Shown piece after piece: positions 33,501 through 42,143 of a stretch of 64,000 nt of DNA. Positions within the stretch are counted from its first letter, which is position 1. Each line of letters starts with the position of its first letter. The DNA lies in contig CALSLT010000017.1 in assembly GCA_943787265.1 (NCBI GenBank), positions 372,001 to 436,000 of the forward strand, in the 5' to 3' direction. The position numbers were made by a program, and so were the translations under genes. The stretch is from an uncultured Planctomycetaceae bacterium (GTDB taxonomy: Bacteria; Planctomycetota; Planctomycetia; Planctomycetales; Planctomycetaceae). Under the pieces are notes generated by a model, which did no database searches, was not told the origin of the DNA, and was given only the letters and a program-made list of their open reading frames with translations.

Positions 33501-35374
33501 CCCACAAGGTGAGCATTCTTCAGCGACAGTCGTTCGTTGTAATTCAGCAACGCTCCGTCACGCGAACCCCAGACGGTCAGGCCGTTGATCTCAGGGCGAA
33601 GAGTGTCGATGTATTCCTGCGACGGTGGTTCGTGGAACGTACTGCCCACTTCACCGAGGTAAATCGACGAGTGGATGTAGCGAGCTCGGAAACCGATCGT
33701 CGCGTTGGACGCCTCGTTGTTGCTGATTTCCGCCAGTGGTGCCCACCACGTGGGAATCGTGTCGCGGCCTTGAATCAGATGGCCGTTGGCAATGTCAGCC
33801 GTGCGAACGGTTGTGCGGCCGCGATCGGCTTCAACCAAACCATCGCTCCAGATAATGATGCCATGCCCCGAAGCTCCTGACGCGATGTTGTTTTTCATGC
33901 TGACCAGGTGGCCGGACAGCCAGAAGCCGTCGCCGTCAACTCCGAAGTCCTGCACGTCGGCTCTCAGGTCGACTGAAATCTCACCATTGTCTTCCAGCCG
34001 GAAGTTGGGGTTCACCGTGCGAATGGCGATGTTGTTTTCGATCGTGCCGATCTCATCGCCAGCTTCTGTGTAGAACGCCGATCCGTGAATGTCGTACGAA
34101 ACGTTATTTGTCAGAATTACGTTCGAGGAGTGGTTGACGAGACCGTAGCCCGGACTGCCGACAACCACACTGCCGTCGACGATGCCAGGTGTGCTGCCAG
34201 GTTGAGTCCCGCCGCGATGGAAGTGGACCGGGTAGCGTCCGCGAACGTTGGTACGCTCGCCAGGTGTTGCAGTGAAGACGACCCCGGCACTCGTGAGATT
34301 GCCAGTCACTTCGGGGAATTCGAAGTTGGTGTCGTCGAGTGGGATTTTTTTGTCCGTGCGTCCGAGCTGGGTAAACGCGGCGTGGTTCACGTTCACGTTG
34401 TTTGTGTGCATGAACATGACGTGCCCACGTCGTGCGGTTGCCGGGTTCTCGGAAGTCAGCTCGACATTCCGAGTTGTGTTTGCCACGTAGACATTCAGGC
34501 CAGACTGCGGAGGAATATGATCAAGCTGCAAGGCCTGATTGAGCGTGACCGTTGTTCCGTCAATGGATTGAATGGTGCGGACTTCGTCGCTGGTCGGTCC
34601 CTGAGTTCCAGTGATGATGATCTCGTCACCAGCTTTCCAAGTGGTCGGCACGCTGCTGAGCTGCAGTATTGTTGCGCCAGCCGCTGGATGGCTCGCAAGC
34701 GACACCTGATGAGTTGTCTCGGCTCCATGGATTTCGGTCGGCCCCTGCAGAACCGCACCGCGGCTGAGCTGTTCAGGATCCCAGTTCGTGTCGATCGCTC
34801 CGTCGTCTGAGAATACGACTTTCGCCGTGACGTTGGCTGCAATTGGATTTGCCGCCGTGCCCATCTCGAAGCGGCCGTGCGGAGAACTGACAATCGTGTC
34901 GACACGCAGTTCGGTGTTGACGTCCGTTGCAAAACTCAGCGTTCCATGAATGCCGATCGTTTTGAATTCGTGCGGAATGACCGAATCGACAGTCAACGTC
35001 ATCCCCTGCGGAATGATGATCCGTGCGCCGGCCGTTGGCAGTTCGCCATTCTGCCAGACGGCTGAATCGGACCAGTTTCCCGAAGCCGTCACTGTGTTCG
35101 TTGCCTGATCGGCTGAAACCAGAGCCATCGCCGCAGGATGAGCATGTTGGGCATGCGCGGTCGTCGATGTCTGATGCATCGACGACGTGTGCCCGGAGTC
35201 AGCTCCCGATTCACCCATCGCCATTGTCGCAACCGGGTTGCCCGAGAGCATGGCTCGGGACTGAAGGCATTCGACGTTGGCCTGTCGTGCCAGACTCCGG
35301 TTTGCGGAGCGTCGTCGTTTAGATAGTGATGTTCGTCCTGTGCGAAGATTGTTCAGCCAATCAAAGTTCAACAT
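30509..35374 (-). CDS. Giant secreted G8/beta-helix/RTX protein with acidic tandem repeats
   Basis: The protein has 1621 residues. Near residues 33-46 lies VECLQSRAMLSG, resembling the LEPR-XLL motif at the N-terminus of many planctomycete surface proteins. A G8-type domain (about 95-230) follows, then a right-handed parallel beta-helix to about 730. Three acidic 13-residue units lie near 859-900 and an M10-type calcium-binding spacer (NDVITDFDPGEDMIDVGDF) after that. About 14 more acidic units span about 1109-1287. RTX-type Gly-Asp repeats (GGDGNDRLDGG, GGAGNDILQG) fill about 1412-1547. It is likely an exported calcium-binding adhesin or polysaccharide-binding protein. A strong terminator follows. 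Confidence 0.85.
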   Translation of the reverse strand: MLNFDWLNNLRTGRTSLSKRRRSANRSLARQANVECLQSRAMLSGNPVATMAMGESGADSGHTSSMHQTSTTAHAQHAHPAAMALVSADQATNTVTASGNWSDSAVWQNGELPTAGARIIIPQGMTLTVDSVIPHEFKTIGIHGTLSFATDVNTELRVDTIVSSPHGRFEMGTAANPIAANVTAKVVFSDDGAIDTNWDPEQLSRGAVLQGPTEIHGAETTHQVSLASHPAAGATILQLSSVPTTWKAGDEIIITGTQGPTSDEVRTIQSIDGTTVTLNQALQLDHIPPQSGLNVYVANTTRNVELTSENPATARRGHVMFMHTNNVNVNHAAFTQLGRTDKKIPLDDTNFEFPEVTGNLTSAGVVFTATPGERTNVRGRYPVHFHRGGTQPGSTPGIVDGSVVVGSPGYGLVNHSSNVILTNNVSYDIHGSAFYTEAGDEIGTIENNIAIRTVNPNFRLEDNGEISVDLRADVQDFGVDGDGFWLSGHLVSMKNNIASGASGHGIIIWSDGLVEADRGRTTVRTADIANGHLIQGRDTIPTWWAPLAEISNNEASNATIGFRARYIHSSIYLGEVGSTFHEPPSQEYIDTLRPEINGLTVWGSRDGALLNYNERLSLKNAHLVGIGAPYVRQDGTTDLGVGIDMYNDVSRGPGVVENVTVEGFNMGILAPRHNEWQMDNIHLRNTTDLHIEQVIGASRVLTMNNVTFGDLIGTAVAGNEGQRQNVVMKADDTAEQPFWFLLTDTVSMNGQGLYFDQQAANYVPMTQDLRGDSRAPVPTEFVGLTNQQLQDQYGTSFAGEITPDDAQTAPWLSNGVVGSLAAPGHTSPPLYDMRDGGDIFAVVEFGTLTNFDPNVLGNGDDENEDTDESDEGDDENEDTDESDEGDDENEDTDESDEGDDETGDVFAVTGTLVGSNESEKLQGFESDDVITGNGGPDLFPFTAGNDVITDFDPGEDMIDVGDFARSTDDFAVLTSLAAIAANSSQTTIDGETTLVIDVDGEMGDWTTTLLGVTIDDLNESNVFFGLDGESIPPLAFTHIPETTVTLNEGTVASFPGHDLSVHPLPFELVSGSQASVDALNGGGGSDEESDPDDEEIDDDGLDPEDEPEDTDETDEGDDENEDTDETGGGDDENEDTDETDEGDDENEDTDETDEGDDENEDTDETDEGDDENEDTDETDEGDDENEDTDETDEGDDENEDTDETDEGDDENEDTDETDEGDDENEDTDETDEGDDENEDTDETDEGEDENEDTDETDEGEDENEDTDETDEGEDENEDTDETGEGGDMLPELETPQGAFTLTLPESGGDTDIVVAGSELLVLSGDAATRHVELSGVTSLTIQGGDSADFVLLDLEEASPLGLESITVNGGSGNDRIQVQGYRDEIATTLTVNGDDGNDSVLVASSGSTVNLNGGDGNDRLDGGQGADNIDGGAGNDILQGRGGNDVLRGGDGNDRLNGHGGNDTMSGGSGRDRINGHSGQDVLRGDDGNDVLAGGGGNDLLLGGDGRDRMRGQGGDDTMIGGDGADILKGGGGNDAVESGTDDDIKQGGRGIDALITSNGGGREFTVLGQVITSDDFASVASNSDSEEERFWAHFRRHRQHRSGIRIGSRMVRHDLKRASG
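31513..32046. repeat. 39-bp minisatellite in the giant protein gene
   Basis: About 13-14 near-identical direct copies of a 39-bp unit encode the 13-residue acidic unit DENEDTDETDEGD. Differences are limited to a few bases, for example GAGE versus GAGD at the end, and copies near the edges diverge. The unit is a multiple of 3 so copy change keeps the frame, and all six frames stay open, giving artificial open frames on both strands. Confidence 0.95.
32680..32800. repeat. Second, three-copy 39-bp tandem repeat
   Basis: Three direct copies encode DENEDTDESDEGD. The unit differs from the main array by Ser in place of Thr. It lies between the beta-helix and the first calcium-binding spacer. Confidence 0.9.
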
Positions 35375-35712
35375 GATTCTCGCCTTCTGGTTTGAGGTCG
35401 GACAGAATGCCCGAGAGTGGTCAAGAGATGGGGCAGCGTCTTTCGGATGCCGCCGCGCGTCGGCATCCAGAAGGAGTTGCTCGCGAGAGTCCGGTTTCTT
35501 ACACGGCTTCGAATAATTTTTTCAGAAAACGGCGAGAAAGACTGAAAACACGCAGTTTCGGCTGTCAAAACAGTAAGCTCTGTGTTGATCCGTAAGTGAA
35601 TGAGGGATTGTTCGTAGAAAAATGCAGAGCCGTTTCGTAAAGATGACTGTGCCTGTTGCGAGATTCGCCAGACCGATTTACGACGGGCAGTTGCACCTCC
35701 TGGAGTTCCGAG
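35375..35712. other. Divergent intergenic region between the surface protein and ECF sigma genes
   Basis: No gene is present. The stretch is more AT-rich around 35505-35590 (runs such as TTTTTTCAG and AAAACACG) and likely contains divergent promoters. A TTGACA on the minus strand near 35568 has only a poor -10 partner, so no promoter is called. Confidence 0.4.
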
Positions 35713-36306
35713 ATGTCGGCTCATGTGACAACTCGATTAAGCCTGCTGCTGAGAATTCGCGACGCAGCCAACGCGGAAGCGTGGGCGCGGTTTGTCCAGA
35801 TTTACGCGCCGATGATTCATCGATTCGGTATTGGGCGCGGGCTCCAGGATGCCGACGCAGCCGACCTGACACAGGATGTCTTGCGAGCCGTTTCTCATTC
35901 GATCGAGAAGTTTGAGTACGACCCGGAGACGGGAAAATTTCGATGCTGGCTGCTGACAATCGCCAGGTACACGCTGTGCCGAATGCACCAGTTAAGAAGC
36001 CGTCAACCGACAGCTTCGGGTGACTCGGCCGTCCAGGAAATCCTCGAAGCAAGCCCCGCTCACGATCCTGATTTGATCTCGTGGGACAACGAGTACACCC
36101 GCCGGACGTTTGAGTTGGCGGCCGAGCAAGTACGCAGCCAAGTGGAAGAACTTACCTGGCTGGCATTTTCAAAGACCGCCATCGAGCAGCAGGATCCTGC
36201 AACCGTCGCTGAAGAGTTGGGGATCAAGGTCGGCACCGTTTACGTTTCGAAGTCTCGAGTTCTTGCACGCCTGCAGAAGGCCGTCAGCGAAATTGAGCAG
36301 GTATGA
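35713..36306 (+). CDS. ECF-family RNA polymerase sigma factor
   Basis: The protein has 197 residues from the ATG at 35713, preceded by GGAG at 7 bases. Region 2 is AWARFVQIYAPMIHRFG with DADAADLTQDVLRAVSHSI. A linker follows, then region 4 with a helix-turn-helix: FELAAEQVRSQVEELTWLAF and VAEELGIKVGTVYVSKSRVLARLQ. It lacks region 1 and 3, as ECF factors do. It would direct polymerase to a small promoter set when released from its anti-sigma factor. The next gene overlaps by four bases and carries a zinc-binding anti-sigma motif plus a kinase domain, so the pair forms one signalling unit. Confidence 0.9.
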   Translation: MSAHVTTRLSLLLRIRDAANAEAWARFVQIYAPMIHRFGIGRGLQDADAADLTQDVLRAVSHSIEKFEYDPETGKFRCWLLTIARYTLCRMHQLRSRQPTASGDSAVQEILEASPAHDPDLISWDNEYTRRTFELAAEQVRSQVEELTWLAFSKTAIEQQDPATVAEELGIKVGTVYVSKSRVLARLQKAVSEIEQV

Positions 36307-39092
36307 CCAACCAGCAGAAATGTCCGCCGGCCGAGAATCTGCAGGCCCTTATTGCGGGAACGCTTACAGCAGATGACGAAGCCGCTGTCGCTGGACATCT
36401 CGCGAATTGTGAAACGTGTCAGTCGCAGATTGAAACAATCGCCGCTCCGGCTGAGTTCAAAGCGAACGTTGCTAACTGGTTGTCAGGTTCGGCTGAGCAT
36501 TCCGATTCATTGTCGACGATTATTGCCAAGGCTGAGGCCGACATTCGCGAGAGTTCGCGTGAACTGACGATGGGGCAGCCGACCGTTTCCGTCACGAGTA
36601 ACAGTCTGGAAGACTCAGTGTTGGGTGGCGATGCTCGCCAGAAACGCGGCTATGCCGACGTCGAGAAGTGGCTGGAAGCCGATGACCATCCCGCCGCGAT
36701 CGGACGACTCGGGCAGTTCCGACTGACAGAATTCATCGGCCGAGGCGGGATGGGAGCTGTCTTCAAAGCCGACGATCTGAAACTGCAGCGAGAGGTTGCT
36801 CTCAAAGTTTTGTCGCCTGAGCTTGCCTCTAACGAAGGAGCCTGCGAAAGATTTCTTCGCGAAGCGCGAGCGATCGCTGCCATCAACCATGACAACATCG
36901 TCACGATTCACGCCGTCGGTGAAGACGCCGCTCTTCCGTACTTTGTCATGGAATATGTCCACGGTCATTCGCTGCAGGAGCACCTGGATCGTAGAGGCCA
37001 ACTCAAGGACAGCGAGACGACCAGAATCGCGAGGCATGTTGCCAAAGGGCTGGCGGCAGCTCATGCGAAAGGAATTATTCATCGCGATATCAAGCCCGCG
37101 AATATTCTTATCCAGAAAGATTCGAAGCGTGCAAAACTGACGGACTTTGGCCTGGCCAGAGCCGGCGGCGACGGATCATTGACCAGTGCCGGGATGCTGG
37201 TCGGCACGCCAGCGTTTCTGCCACCGGAAGCTCTTGAGGAAAAGGAGATCGACGAACGGTCCGACCTCTTTAGCCTTGGTGTGACTTTCTATCGTGCCGT
37301 GACCGGAAAACTTCCGTTCGAGGGATTGACTCCCTTTGCCACGATGCAGCGAGTCGCCAAAACGGAATTCACCCCTCTGCACGAACTCGTTCCTGACATC
37401 TCGGCCGAGCTGCGCGACATCATCAACAGCCTGCTTCAGCGTGATCCCGATCAACGAATTCAGTCTGCTGATGAACTTGTCCGTCGGTTGAAATCTGCAA
37501 GACCGGAAGCTGCCGAACGATCAGATCAAGGGCTGCCCATAATCACGGTCGCATCCTCTTCGCAGATCGCGGGCGATGTCGCCGCGAAACATTCACAAGC
37601 CGATACTCGACGACCACTCATCGCGCTGGCGTCCTTGGTTGTGTGTTCGCTCCTCGTGTACGTTGCCTTCTTTCGGGATGGGCCCTCGATCAAGGAGCAG
37701 GGAATAGAAGTCGCACAGAACGATTCCTCAGCACACAGCGCTAATCCATCTGGTTCGCCTTCCGTGCCTGAAGCCGTTCTGTCTGACTCAGAGCGAGCGA
37801 GGAACGCAGAGAAAGATTCGGTTTTGATCGCCGACGTTAACTCCGACGACGTCGGTGACCGGGTACTCAAAGGGCTTGAGATTGAGCTTCCGGATGGCGG
37901 AGTCCGTGAAGCAACGCTGCCGGTTACAACTGCCGATTCAGCAGTTCGTGCGGCGGCCGCAACCAAAACTTTGCCAGCATCAACCAGCACTCCCGAGCCG
38001 GTTGATGTTAAACCAAAGCCGTACGTTGTGATTGCGGAAGACGACAAATCGCGATCCGAATTTGATTCGCTGCGTGACGCGATTCTGGCTGCAACTTCCG
38101 GTAGCACGGTCGAGATTCAGGAGTCGGGCAGACATACGATCCGTCGCCCGATTTCGCTGCATAGTATTGCGTTGACGATCGCGGCAAAGCAGGGCGTACT
38201 TCCCACGATCGTTACAGATTTGGAAAACAGCGAAGAACCTTTGATTCGAACTGACAGCGACCTGTCGCTGAGAGGTTTGATCGTCGCAGCGGAAGGAGAC
38301 GAACTCGACGAAGACGGTTCTAAAGCCGGCGCCCTGGTCCATGTTCGCGAGGCGATGCTGAAGTGTTCGGAATGTCGGTTCACCGCTCGAGAAGCTTCGC
38401 CGATTGCGGTGCTGGAGAACTGCCGCAGCGCGACATGGATTGATTGCGAATTGTACTCACCACTCAGCGTCGCGATTCACTGGCAGCCTTCCCCCGACGG
38501 ATATCTTGTTGTTGAGCAGTGCGTGGTAGTCTCGCGGATCTTCGTGTCATCACCCCGACTTCCTCATAGCGCGAGTGTCATTCTGACTGCGAATGCCATT
38601 GCCAATGAGTTTACTTTCAAGAACCGCGACGAAGTTATTGAACAATCGAAGTTGTCGAGGAACAAACCCCCGCGGATGAGGATGACGGTCGAGCGAAACT
38701 TGATTCTTTGCAACGACTCGCTGATCAATATTGAGGCGGATAAGGCTATTCCGGTCACGGAGCTTGCTGTCGGATTTCAGTGGCAGGGGAATCGCAACAC
38801 CCTGCCCACGACGTTTCTCACCCAGAGTGAGACTGATGACGAAGACGACGAGGAATCGAACCTTGAGATCGATGGTATGTCCGAATGGATCAAACTGCCG
38901 AGTGTGTCCGATGTCGGATCAACCACCGCGGAGTCACTTGAGTCGCTGGTCACAGAGTCTGACTACGATGTCCTATTCGACACTCCGCAGGCATTTTCAA
39001 GAATCGTTGGGACACTGATCAAAGCCAGGCGGTTGCCGGTTGCGGATTCGTCTATTGAGCAAACTCTGCTCAATGCGGGGCCGGACAAGTGA
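36303..39092 (+). CDS. Ser/Thr kinase with anti-sigma zinc finger and extracytoplasmic beta-helix-like part
   Basis: The protein has 929 residues and its ATG overlaps the sigma factor stop (ATGA). The N-terminal HLANCETCQSQIE gives HxxxCxxC, the zinc-binding anti-sigma pattern. The kinase domain spans about residues 139-400: GRGGMGAVF, VALKVLSPEL, HRDIKPANIL, LTDFGLAR and VGTPAFLPPEALEE. A transmembrane segment lies near 440-456. The outer part (about 460-929) is rich in Ser/Thr/Asp then beta-strand repeats (STVEIQESGRHTI, LSLRGLIVAAEGDE), resembling a parallel beta-helix. It likely senses an outside signal and holds or phosphorylates the sigma factor. The last step is inference. Confidence 0.85.
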   Translation: MTNQQKCPPAENLQALIAGTLTADDEAAVAGHLANCETCQSQIETIAAPAEFKANVANWLSGSAEHSDSLSTIIAKAEADIRESSRELTMGQPTVSVTSNSLEDSVLGGDARQKRGYADVEKWLEADDHPAAIGRLGQFRLTEFIGRGGMGAVFKADDLKLQREVALKVLSPELASNEGACERFLREARAIAAINHDNIVTIHAVGEDAALPYFVMEYVHGHSLQEHLDRRGQLKDSETTRIARHVAKGLAAAHAKGIIHRDIKPANILIQKDSKRAKLTDFGLARAGGDGSLTSAGMLVGTPAFLPPEALEEKEIDERSDLFSLGVTFYRAVTGKLPFEGLTPFATMQRVAKTEFTPLHELVPDISAELRDIINSLLQRDPDQRIQSADELVRRLKSARPEAAERSDQGLPIITVASSSQIAGDVAAKHSQADTRRPLIALASLVVCSLLVYVAFFRDGPSIKEQGIEVAQNDSSAHSANPSGSPSVPEAVLSDSERARNAEKDSVLIADVNSDDVGDRVLKGLEIELPDGGVREATLPVTTADSAVRAAAATKTLPASTSTPEPVDVKPKPYVVIAEDDKSRSEFDSLRDAILAATSGSTVEIQESGRHTIRRPISLHSIALTIAAKQGVLPTIVTDLENSEEPLIRTDSDLSLRGLIVAAEGDELDEDGSKAGALVHVREAMLKCSECRFTAREASPIAVLENCRSATWIDCELYSPLSVAIHWQPSPDGYLVVEQCVVVSRIFVSSPRLPHSASVILTANAIANEFTFKNRDEVIEQSKLSRNKPPRMRMTVERNLILCNDSLINIEADKAIPVTELAVGFQWQGNRNTLPTTFLTQSETDDEDDEESNLEIDGMSEWIKLPSVSDVGSTTAESLESLVTESDYDVLFDTPQAFSRIVGTLIKARRLPVADSSIEQTLLNAGPDK

Positions 39093-39142
39093 TCTAAACG
39101 GTTCTCTAAGTTCTTCGCCTGATTACTGCTTGACGATCGTTG

Positions 39143-40015
39143 TTACCTGTCGCTGTGAAGCAGTTCTGACAAAGCGGCGAAGTCGGGTTTACCCAGGAAG
39201 AAGTCGGGCATCAACGGGACGCCCGGTGTCATGGCGTACCGATCGAAATCGGTGACGCCGGACTCGGCGAGGACTTCGGAATCGATGAAGAAGTTGCCGG
39301 TGCATTCTCGACTGTTGCGAGTCAGGATTTCGTGTGCGGCGTCGGCGACGATTTCTGGTTTGCGGCAACACTGGACGGCGGCTTCGCCTCCGAGCAGGTT
39401 GGCGACGGCTGCCGTCGCGATTCCAGTCTCCGGCCAGAGAGCGTTCACGGCGACGCCTTGCTTCTGGAATTCCTGCGAAAGGCCGAGCACGCACAGGCTC
39501 ATACCGTACTTGGCCATCGTGTAGGGAAGCGTGCCAGCGAACCAGCCTTTGTCCATGTCGATCGGCGGGGCCAGGCAGAGGATGTGCGGGTTTTCTGATT
39601 TCAGAAGATACGGCAGACAAAGCTGGCTTGCTAGAAACGTCGCGCGAGTATTCACCTGATGCATCAGGTCGAAGCGTTTCATTGGAGTCTGCAGCGTTCC
39701 TGCCAGAAAGATCGCGCTGGCATTGTTGACGAGGATGTCGATCCCGCCGAACCGCTCGACAGTTTGAGTAACCGCGGCTTCAACCTGGTCGTCGTTACGA
39801 AGGTCGCATTGCACGGCGAGAGCGTTACCGCCGGCCGCGTCGATTTCTTCCGCGGCCGAGTAGATCGTTCCCGGAAGACTTGGGTGTGGCTCGGTCGTTT
39901 TTCCAAGGATGACGACGTTTGCGCCGTCGCGTGCCACTCGAAGACCGATCGCCTTGCCAATACCTCGCGTTCCGCCAGTGATCACGATGGTGCGGTCCTT
40001 TAGTTGGTTCTTCAC
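39143..40015 (-). CDS. Short-chain dehydrogenase/reductase, HSDL2-like, with altered active site
   Basis: The protein has 290 residues. The NAD(P)-binding motif is VITGGTRGIGKAIG, the central NAG-equivalent is ILVNNASAIFL, and YTMAKYG gives Tyr-xxx-Lys. The sequence follows mammalian HSDL2-like SDRs through CLAPPIDMDKGWF. There the usual Ser (LSPP in HSDL2) is Ala, so the Ser of the Ser-Tyr-Lys triad is missing. There is no C-terminal SCP2 domain. It may reduce or oxidise a fatty-acyl-type substrate weakly, or may be a binding protein. It stands alone on the minus strand, converging on the kinase gene. Confidence 0.8.
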   Translation of the reverse strand: MKNQLKDRTIVITGGTRGIGKAIGLRVARDGANVVILGKTTEPHPSLPGTIYSAAEEIDAAGGNALAVQCDLRNDDQVEAAVTQTVERFGGIDILVNNASAIFLAGTLQTPMKRFDLMHQVNTRATFLASQLCLPYLLKSENPHILCLAPPIDMDKGWFAGTLPYTMAKYGMSLCVLGLSQEFQKQGVAVNALWPETGIATAAVANLLGGEAAVQCCRKPEIVADAAHEILTRNSRECTGNFFIDSEVLAESGVTDFDRYAMTPGVPLMPDFFLGKPDFAALSELLHSDR

Positions 40016-40380
40016 CCTGTTCTCCGTTCAGTTGGCGGCGTTAAGAAAGGCGAAACTCTCGTACAAATTCTGAAAAAGTGAATCGCAGAGATCTCGCAGA
40101 GAAAAAGGAGAGGTTTCCCTGATTCTCTTCGCTGATGTTCTTCAGTATCGAGCAGCATGACGACGAGTTCCAGCGAGGCTTTTTAGCTCAACGAGATCAA
40201 CCGCAAGGTTGGCCCAGCCGTGACCGTACTGACTATTTTGATTAGTGCTCAGTTGACAACTCGGCGGATTGGTAGACACGACGATTGCCGAAGAGTTGCT
40301 AACGTTCTTGTCTTTATTTTGACAGGTTCAATCGCAACATGTGACTCGTCAGATGCCCAGAAACATCATTGTGGGTACTC
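40016..40380. other. Gene-free region before the DUF4041 gene
   Basis: No convincing gene was found. A short repeat CGCAGAGATCTCGCAGAG lies at 40084-40101, and an inverted relative (CCCTCTCCGCTCTCTGCG) lies at 42103-42121, beyond the following gene. The promoter of the DUF4041 gene probably lies here, but none was identified. Confidence 0.4.
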
Positions 40381-42036
40381 ATGGCAGCATTCTTTGGGCT
40401 TGTGTCTTTCATTCTGGCCGTTCTGTGCGGCTTAGTGTTCACGTTTCTGCTTCAGGCAAAACATGAATTAAGAGCGGCAGTGAAAGATCTCGCTCAACAC
40501 GCGGAGATAGAAGACTTTGAAGCGCGGAAGGCTGAGATCGATAATAGAATTCGTAAATCTCAAGCGATCTTGCCCAAGTTCGAATCTCTGGCAGAAATGG
40601 AGCAGCACAAGACTGAGATCGAGAAGAAAATCCGCAAGGCGCAAGCGATCTTACCGAAATTCCAAACGCTTGAGGCCATGCAGCAATACAAAGCTGAGAT
40701 TGAACGTAAAGTCAGCCAGACGCAAGAAATGTTGCCACGGCTGGAATCTCTAGCAGACTTGGCCAAACACAAGGGCGAGATCGAAGACGAGATTCGTCAG
40801 GCACAGGCAAGACTTCCGAAATTCCAAACGCTCGCAGATATGCAGCAGCACAAGGATGAACTGACAGCCACGCTTGCCGGGTTCGAGCAGACGAGCCGTG
40901 AATGGGAAGATCGAATAGCTTCACAAACCGTCACTGTTTCGAATTTGGTGGAACAGGCCGAAGCGGTTGAAGAAACTCTCGATATGCAATCTTTCGGCCT
41001 GTACCAACCAAGATATGGGTTCGAAGATTCTGAGCGATATTCCCACGAACTAACGAAGGTCCGTGGTCAACAAAAGGCTGCAATCAAATCCGAGGAAGCC
41101 ACGCATTGTCCGGAACAATGGACTGTCGACGGAAGTGCGACCAAGGGCCGTAAGATGGTGATGGAGCAGTCCAAAATTATGCTGCGAGCGTTCAACGGTG
41201 AATGTGACGCAGCCCTTGGAAAGGTCAAATACAACAACGCAAATAACCTTGAAACCCGCATTCAGAGGTCGTTTGAGGCAATCAATAAACTCGGAAAGTC
41301 CAAACATCTCTGGATCACACAGGACTATCTGAAGCTGAAATTGCAGGAACTTTATCTGGTCCATGAACACCGCGAAAAAGTTCAGGAAGAACGTGAAGAG
41401 CAACGCAGAATCAAGGACCAAATGCGAGAAGAAGAAAAGGCTTTGAAGGAGGTCGAAAAAGCACAAAAAGCGGCCGAGCAAGAAGAATCGACCAAAACCA
41501 AGGCGCTTGACATGGCTCGAAAGAATCTCGAGTCAGCCAGTGATAAACAGACTGATCGACTCAAAGCCATCGTCGACCAGCTCGAAACAGAGTTGAAGGA
41601 TGCACTGGAGCGAAAATCTAAAGCAATCGCTCGAGCACAACTCACTCGTTCCGGACACGTTTACGTGCTGTCGAACATCGGCTCATTCGGAGACCGCTTT
41701 TATAAGATCGGCATGACTAGACGTCTTGAGCCACTCGATCGAGTCAAAGAACTTGGCGATGCGTCGGTTCCTTTTCTCTACGACGTCCACGCCATGATCT
41801 ACAGCGAAGATGCTCCGAAATTAGAGAACACGCTGCATAAGCATTTCGCCTCACGCCGCGTCAATCTCGTCAATTTGCGACGGGAGTTCTTCAGTGTGAC
41901 GCTCGACGAAATCCGCGAAGCCGTCGCAGAACACTTTGGCGAGATCACCTTCGTGACTGTCCCGAAGGCGGAGGAATTTCGTCGCACGCTCTCAATCCGC
42001 GAAGCCGAAGTGGGAGCTGACGGCGACCCACAGTGA
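40381..42036 (+). CDS. DUF4041-like coiled-coil protein with C-terminal T5orf172 (GIY-YIG-like) domain
   Basis: The protein has 551 residues from the ATG at 40381; a GTG four codons earlier is possible. An N-terminal membrane helix (AAFFGLVSFILAVLCGLVF) precedes four tandem 27-residue coiled-coil units (IRKSQAILPKFESLAEMEQH and close copies, about 45-155). A DUF4041-like central part follows, then a long charged coiled coil, and a C-terminal T5orf172/MUG113 domain (GHVYVLSNIGSFGDRFYKIG, then TRRLEPLDRVKEL and FASRRVNL). Related proteins occur in phages and mobile regions; T5orf172 is a GIY-YIG-nuclease relative. Its role is unknown; a membrane-tethered nuclease-like protein is plausible. Composition differs slightly from neighbours. 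Confidence 0.75.
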   Translation: MAAFFGLVSFILAVLCGLVFTFLLQAKHELRAAVKDLAQHAEIEDFEARKAEIDNRIRKSQAILPKFESLAEMEQHKTEIEKKIRKAQAILPKFQTLEAMQQYKAEIERKVSQTQEMLPRLESLADLAKHKGEIEDEIRQAQARLPKFQTLADMQQHKDELTATLAGFEQTSREWEDRIASQTVTVSNLVEQAEAVEETLDMQSFGLYQPRYGFEDSERYSHELTKVRGQQKAAIKSEEATHCPEQWTVDGSATKGRKMVMEQSKIMLRAFNGECDAALGKVKYNNANNLETRIQRSFEAINKLGKSKHLWITQDYLKLKLQELYLVHEHREKVQEEREEQRRIKDQMREEEKALKEVEKAQKAAEQEESTKTKALDMARKNLESASDKQTDRLKAIVDQLETELKDALERKSKAIARAQLTRSGHVYVLSNIGSFGDRFYKIGMTRRLEPLDRVKELGDASVPFLYDVHAMIYSEDAPKLENTLHKHFASRRVNLVNLRREFFSVTLDEIREAVAEHFGEITFVTVPKAEEFRRTLSIREAEVGADGDPQ

Positions 42037-42143
42037 GAATTTCCCAAAAAATTTGAGGGAGTTTGACCTCCGAGTCATTCGCGCGAACTGACGTTGCTGG
42101 CTTCCCTCTCCGCTCTCTGCGTTCACAACTTCTGTGACGACAG

